Positions 47,103 to 53,100 of a stretch of DNA of 62,500 nucleotides are shown here, in pieces (positions within the stretch are counted from its first letter, which is position 1; every line of letters starts with the position of its first letter). The translations under genes and the position numbers were made by a program. Under the pieces are notes generated by a model. The model was not told where the DNA came from. It searched no databases and saw only the letters and a program-made list of their open reading frames with translations. Source of the stretch: Prorocentrum cordatum. Taxonomy: Eukaryota > Sar > Dinophyceae > Prorocentrales > Prorocentraceae. Where the stretch lies: NCBI GenBank assembly GCA_963575745.1, contig CAUYUJ010015283.1:459910-522409 (forward strand), given 5' to 3'.

Positions 47103-50100
47103 TTTCTCTCTCTCTCTCTCTCTCTTTTTTCACGCTCGTAGCTGGCACCACATCGGGGCCTCCTGGATGTGGGTCGGCCAGATGTGTAGCAGGGGTCCGT
47201 TCGGGACAGATTTGGTGGGACCTTTGGCGGGAACCCTTGGGAAGGTCACCAATTCTTGGAGGAGTACGTGTCTCCCCTGAGAGCCCCATGGCCTCCGGAT
47301 GATCTCATGTCCGGTACTTCGGCGTCCCAAGAGGGGTGTCGCTGAGGAGGGTATCACGGGAGAGTCCGGGCCAAATTCGTTTGGGGCATCCTTTGCAGAG
47401 CAGTGCTTTTCAAGAGATGGACCTCTTCCCTGGTCCTCGCGATCACCAGAGGAGCACCGTGCATGAGCCTTCCGAAGGGGGGCCGGCCGGGGGTGTATCA
47501 TTTCGGAAACTGGAGCATATACATTACCAGTGGCGGGCTGTTTTTCAATCTCGGGTTTTTTTAGGGTCGGGGACGACATCGGGGTGGTGTGGCGTATATT
47601 TTTTCACCAGAATCCCGTATACACCAGAATCCCGTATACACCAGGATCCGCTTCCCTGTGCGAGTTTCAGTGCGAGGCCGGAAAAAGCGTCGGTGTATAG
47701 AATTCGGCTCCGTATTCGGGACAAGATTGGTGGGTTCTTATTTGCAAAGCGGCCATGTGGGGAGGTATAAGAGTGTCACCCAAGAGTTTCCTAATCCAAG
47801 CGTGTTGGCAGACACGGCGATCGGGCCTGACGAGAGGTGCGTTGGCCATGAATGTCACACGCGGGTTCGGGACAGCATCGGTGAGAGTTCTGCAGTAGAT
47901 CGTCTGTTTTGGGGAGCTAGATTCATATCGATCACGAGTCTCATGGTCAGTATGCTTGCAGGACCACCGTTTGGGCCGCACAGAGGGGGGCGCCGACCAA
48001 GGGTGTACCACGGGCCCGTTCGGGACAACATTTGTGTGGCGTCTTGGGCAAATCGCCAGATTGGAGAGTTATATGGGTATCTCTCAAGAGTCGCGTGACC
48101 ACAACATGATAACGAGTTCACAGTGAAGCGAAAATCAGCGCAATCCAGTTGCGCCTCTAACAGCGCAGCTGAATCCAGTCAAGTCCAGCTCGGTCCAACG
48201 TCAGGCCAGCCCAGCCCAGTCCTGCCAGCTCAGGCCAGCCTGCTCGCCAGCCTCATCGCCGCTCACCAAGGCCCATCCCAGCCAGTCAATCTCAGCCCGC
48301 CTCATCGCCGCTCACCCCGGCCCAGCCCAGATCGGTCCATCTGAGCCAATCTCACGCAGAGCCGCCCACCGCAGTCCAGCTCCACTGCTTGACGCGGCTC
48401 ATTCCAGCCCCGTACAGGCCAACGTATCCCAGCTTAGCTTGGCCCAGCTGGTCCCAGTCCACCCGAGTTCACGAAGCCTAGTCCAGCTGAGTCCAAGTCG
48501 GCCCAACTCTGCTCAGCTCAGCGAGCCCTGGCCTTACTCAAACCATCTCCGCCCAGCTCAGTCGAGCTCAGACAAGCTGAGCCCAGCCCAGTCCAAGTCA
48601 ATGACGTTCAGTTTGGCTCAGTCCAGTTCAGACCAGCACGGCCCGGCTTAGCCCAGCCCAGTCCAGCTCAGGTTCAGCCCAGTCAGACGAGGGGACCACA
48701 GCGCAGTTCAGCTCAGCGGATCCCAGCGCAGCCGACCCACGTGCCTCTTCGAGAGCCTGGAGGTGCCACTGTTTCCAGATGGCATGTCTTCTCGATATTT
48801 TACACGGGTCCAGGGGCAAGACCGCACAATGAATACACATGCGCATGGGGACGGGGGACGGGGGACTACTAGGCCTAGCGATTTCCGAAGCTGTCGGGCA
48901 AACCTCAACAGCACGAAGCAAGCCAGGGGCGGCGAGGTGGTGCGACGCGGCCGGGGCATGGCAAGCCTGGATCAGCGCGTGGGGGGGTGGCGGGACATAA
49001 CCAGTGAAACATGTGTTGGCCGCCGCGCGAGAGAGGGGCCCCAGAAGAACGGTATCTAGTGCTTCGTAGCCATTTTTGCCAAAGTTTTTGGTGTGAGGCA
49101 GCGCCACGAGGTCGATCGTAGACCCTCACCCGCGGTGCGCTGCCCGCCCGCCCTTGTGGCACAGATGTCCGCCACGATGTCCGCCAGCGGGCCTCACGCC
49201 TGCGCGGTGGAGTACAGGGAGAGGATCGTGGAGGTGCCCCAGGTCCAGGTGCGCGAGGTCATCAGGCAGGTGCCGAAGGTCGAGATCCAGGAGGTCATCA
49301 GGGAGGTGCCCGTTTACCACCAGAAGACAGTCGAGAAGATCGTGCATGTGCCACAGGTCCAGTACGTGGAGAAGGTGGTGGAGGTGCCAGACGTGCAGGT
49401 GGTGGAGGTCATCAAGCAGGTCCCAGTGTATCAGGACGAGGAGGTCGTCCGGGAGGTAAAGCGGGTGGAGATCCAGGAGGTCGAGAAGGTGGTCGAGATC
49501 CCGCAGATCATCCATCAGGAGAGAATCGTGGAGGTGCCGCACATCGAGGTCCAGGAGGTGATCAGGCACGTGCCCAAGATCGAGGTCGTCGAGGTCCCCA
49601 GGGAGGTGAGGAAGGTCGTGACGTCACAGAGCGTCAGGGAGGTGCACGTGCCGCAGGTGCAGGTGGTCGAGAAGATCGTTGAGGTACCAGAGGTGCACGT
49701 GGAGGAGGTGATCAAGTACGTGCCCGGCGACATCGTGGTTCAGGAGGTCATCAAGGAGGTGCCGAAGGTCACCACCGTGGAGGTCCAGAGCCAGAGGACG
49801 GTCACCGTGAGCGTTGCCGCGCCAGTCTACATGGGCATGCCGACCTCCACCGCCCCCGCAGAGCCCGTGGGTGCTCAGACCCACTCCGCCCCCCCCGCTC
49901 CGACGACGCTGATGGACCCCACCTCTGCGGCGGCGCCGCCGCAGCACGTGGTCCCTCAGCCTCCCGCGCCGACGGAGCCCGTGCAGCATGCCGCGCCGCC
50001 CGCCGAGCCCGTCGAGGCCGCCCCCCTCCGCGCCGCGGCGCCCGCCGAGCCCGCCCAGGCCGCCCGCGCGGCGCCGGCCGCGGCCGCACACGGCGGGCCG

Positions 50101-53100
50101 GCGGCGCCCCCCGGCGTGCGCCCGGCGCCCGCCGTGGCCTCGGCTTAGCGCGGGGGCGCCGATCGTGACGACGGCCCCCGCGGGCACGCACGGAGCCCGC
50201 CTCCCCGCGCGGCCCTCGCGCCGCGCAGATGCTCAGAGGAGCACGAAGTATACCCACACGTACCGCTGCCCCCCGCCCGTTTTCCCTTCTCTGGGCCTCC
50301 TCGAAGGCCCTCGTCGCCACCGTTGGATTCGCCTCGAGCTTCTGGTCGGAGCGCACCCCGGGAGAGGTCCGGGGAGGTTGGCTGTATCGGTACTTTTCGG
50401 TCTCCCCAGATTCCCTGCGGCCTTGTCACCCTGCTCGCTTAAGACGAGACGCTCGGTCGGGGCTGCTGCATGATGTCAGAAAGCTGGTCGATCCATTCGT
50501 GACAGACTGATCGTCAAAAAACGAAGCATCCAAGAAGCCTACGGAGACTCACCGCCGCCCATCTGCGTTTTGGGAGCACCTATGAGGCCGAACATTGTGG
50601 CCAGAGCTCGGCCAAGCAATCGGACCATGTGTTCCCCAAGTCATTGTGGAAACGTTTCGGGGAACACGTGGGGGAGAAAGAAGAAGAGGAAGAGGCATCT
50701 CTTCGAGCTGTCCTGGATGCTCTCTCAGAGGCCTCTTGGGGGCCTAACGGGTCGTCCTGGGCTCTCTTGGGGCCATTTTGGGTCATCTTAGGTGCATGTT
50801 GGGCCGTCTTGGAGACATCCTGCGGTCATCTTGGGGTCTCTTGGGGCTATCTCAGACGTCTTGGATGTATCTTGGAGGACATCTTCAGCCATCTTGGCCG
50901 TCTTGGAACGGGAAGACCGATGACCTGGGAAATTCACGGGTCCTTATGGGGCGCCTGGGAATTCATTTTGGGGCCGTTTGGAGAGGGAAGACCGATGCAT
51001 TGGGAAGTTTACGGGTCCTTCTCGGTGGCCAGTGGGATCGGCAGAAGATCTATTGGGAACACAGGATCAGAGCGCCGACGTCGAACAGTTGTGCCCGCGC
51101 GCGCCCTTGACCTGGAGGCCTTGGTGCGATCGCCTGAGGGCCAGAGGGGGGCCCGAATCTTGATTCACAGGCGCTGTGGGCTCACGTGGAAGGGGGCCCT
51201 TTCGACCTCTCGGCGCACTTCCGCATTTGGTTTCGGCTTACGCTGCCGATGCATCGCGAAGCGCCTTTGGGCCAGCTAACCCGACACGGATTTTCCGCTC
51301 GCACTCGGAGGGAGGGGGGCCGGGCAGGCACCTGTCCCCGCCGGCCGCCCCCCCAGCGGTCCACCCTGCAGGGCCCCTCGGCGGGCCCTCCGTGCGGCGG
51401 TCCGGGAGCCGGTGGAGCAGTCAGCAGCTGGCCTGCGCGGCATGCTTGGCAGCGCTGGGTCGAGTCGGCGGCGGCGCACGAGGAGTGCCGCAGAGAGGGT
51501 CTGTGCCTCTGCCGCGTCTCTGCCTGCGCACGCGAGCGTATGCACGGGGCTGGTCCGGCAGGCTGCCCAGGCAGCCTGCGCGTAAGTTCAGCACCGCCTG
51601 GGCTGGTGCCGAAGGGGCGCAGTGTAGCGTTAAGTCGAGCATCCCCCCCTGGACAGGAGGACTTTTCAAGACTAGTCCCACATGGTCTGCAGGGGACGAT
51701 TTTTCGATTATGTTTGGTTCCTTCTTGATTCTGTTTCGATCTGTCTCCCCAAATCCGCCTGAGGGGAGGACGGGCTGGGCCAGAGGGGGGCGCAGCGGCG
51801 GGGAGGAGGGCGAGGGGAGGGGAAGGAACGGCGAGGGCGCGCGCACCAGCGGTGAGCTCAGGTTGAGTTCAAGTCCCCGCCCCGATCCAAGCAGGCCGAG
51901 AAACAAGACGTCACCACACACCAAAGCACCCCAACCCAACCCGTGCCCTCCATTTCCAGTGGGGGGTGGGTCGGGGATCATTGAAAAACACATGGACCCC
52001 GTACCCCCCCAACCCGAAATTCGAGTCAAATTCGTGTCTTCGGGTTGGGTTGGGGTGGTCTGGTAGGTAGTCAATACGGTGAGTGTATTGGACAAGGAAC
52101 CAGTGGACAGGGAGTCCAGGGCCCGGGAGCTGGTGGAACACCAGTCGTGGACTGGCCATGGATATCATTGCCGACCTCGTCAGATGAGGAATCCCCCAGG
52201 GTCTGAAGCCCCCTGGGCACATTCCTGCACGAACGCCCCCACCGTATCCAGCGTCACTGCATGTGATCGTTTTCTTATTGTGAAGGCCTGACGGCCGGTG
52301 CCGCCGACCCTGAAAGACATCGACGACGACCAGGAGAAGGAGGAGGATGAGGACGAGAAGGAGGAGGAGGACGAGAAGGAGTTGGAGATCAGGAGGAGGA
52401 AGGAGGAGGAGGAGGAAAAGGACTCCCCCCTGGGACCTCCCCCCCTGGGGAGGAGGACCATTACATGTGATCGTTTTCTTATTCACTGCTCTGCCGATCG
52501 GTGCGGGGGCCCTCGCACCGCTACAGGAGGAGTATTCAAACATAGTTAACAATAGTCTGGGAACATTTTTTTTTTTTTTGCGTATTTTTGGATTTGAGCA
52601 TTTGTGGGTGTTTTTTTTAATCCAAAATCCGCCTGTAGGGGGACATGACCGACCTAAGGGTAGATCGTGTCTGTTTTTGGCGCCCGTCTCAGGCAGGCGG
52701 GGTCTCCCCCACAGAGGTCGCGTGAAGCAGAGGTCCAGAGCCAGACCCCCCCCACTCTTCTGCCCAGTGTCGAAATGCCGAGTAAGAAAACGTTCACCGT
52801 GTACTTGCTCCAATGCAGTCACGACGCTGAAGTAAGGAACAGTTTGGGTTCGGAAGGGGCTCGATGTTCCTTAGGCTCCTCCAGTGCCGTTCCTCTTGCC
52901 CTCCTGGGGCACGGAGGCGCTTACGGGGCCAAGAAGGGGCTTCGTTCCTTATTTAGCGTTCCTTATTTCAGCGGCCCGACCGTAGAAGGCCAGGGGGAGG
53001 GGACGGGAGGGGAGGGCAGAGCAGCTCAGATGAGGTGGCCGCGAGATGGACGGCAATGGAGCGGAGGGCGGCAAGGTCAAGAGTAGGGTGTTGGGGCTGG

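Noticed and set aside
52770-52831. Exon ending TFTVYLLQCSHDAE before GTAAGG
   Set aside because: It lies in dispersed repeat R7, whose second copy (53770-53900) does not keep the frame. There is no domain support.
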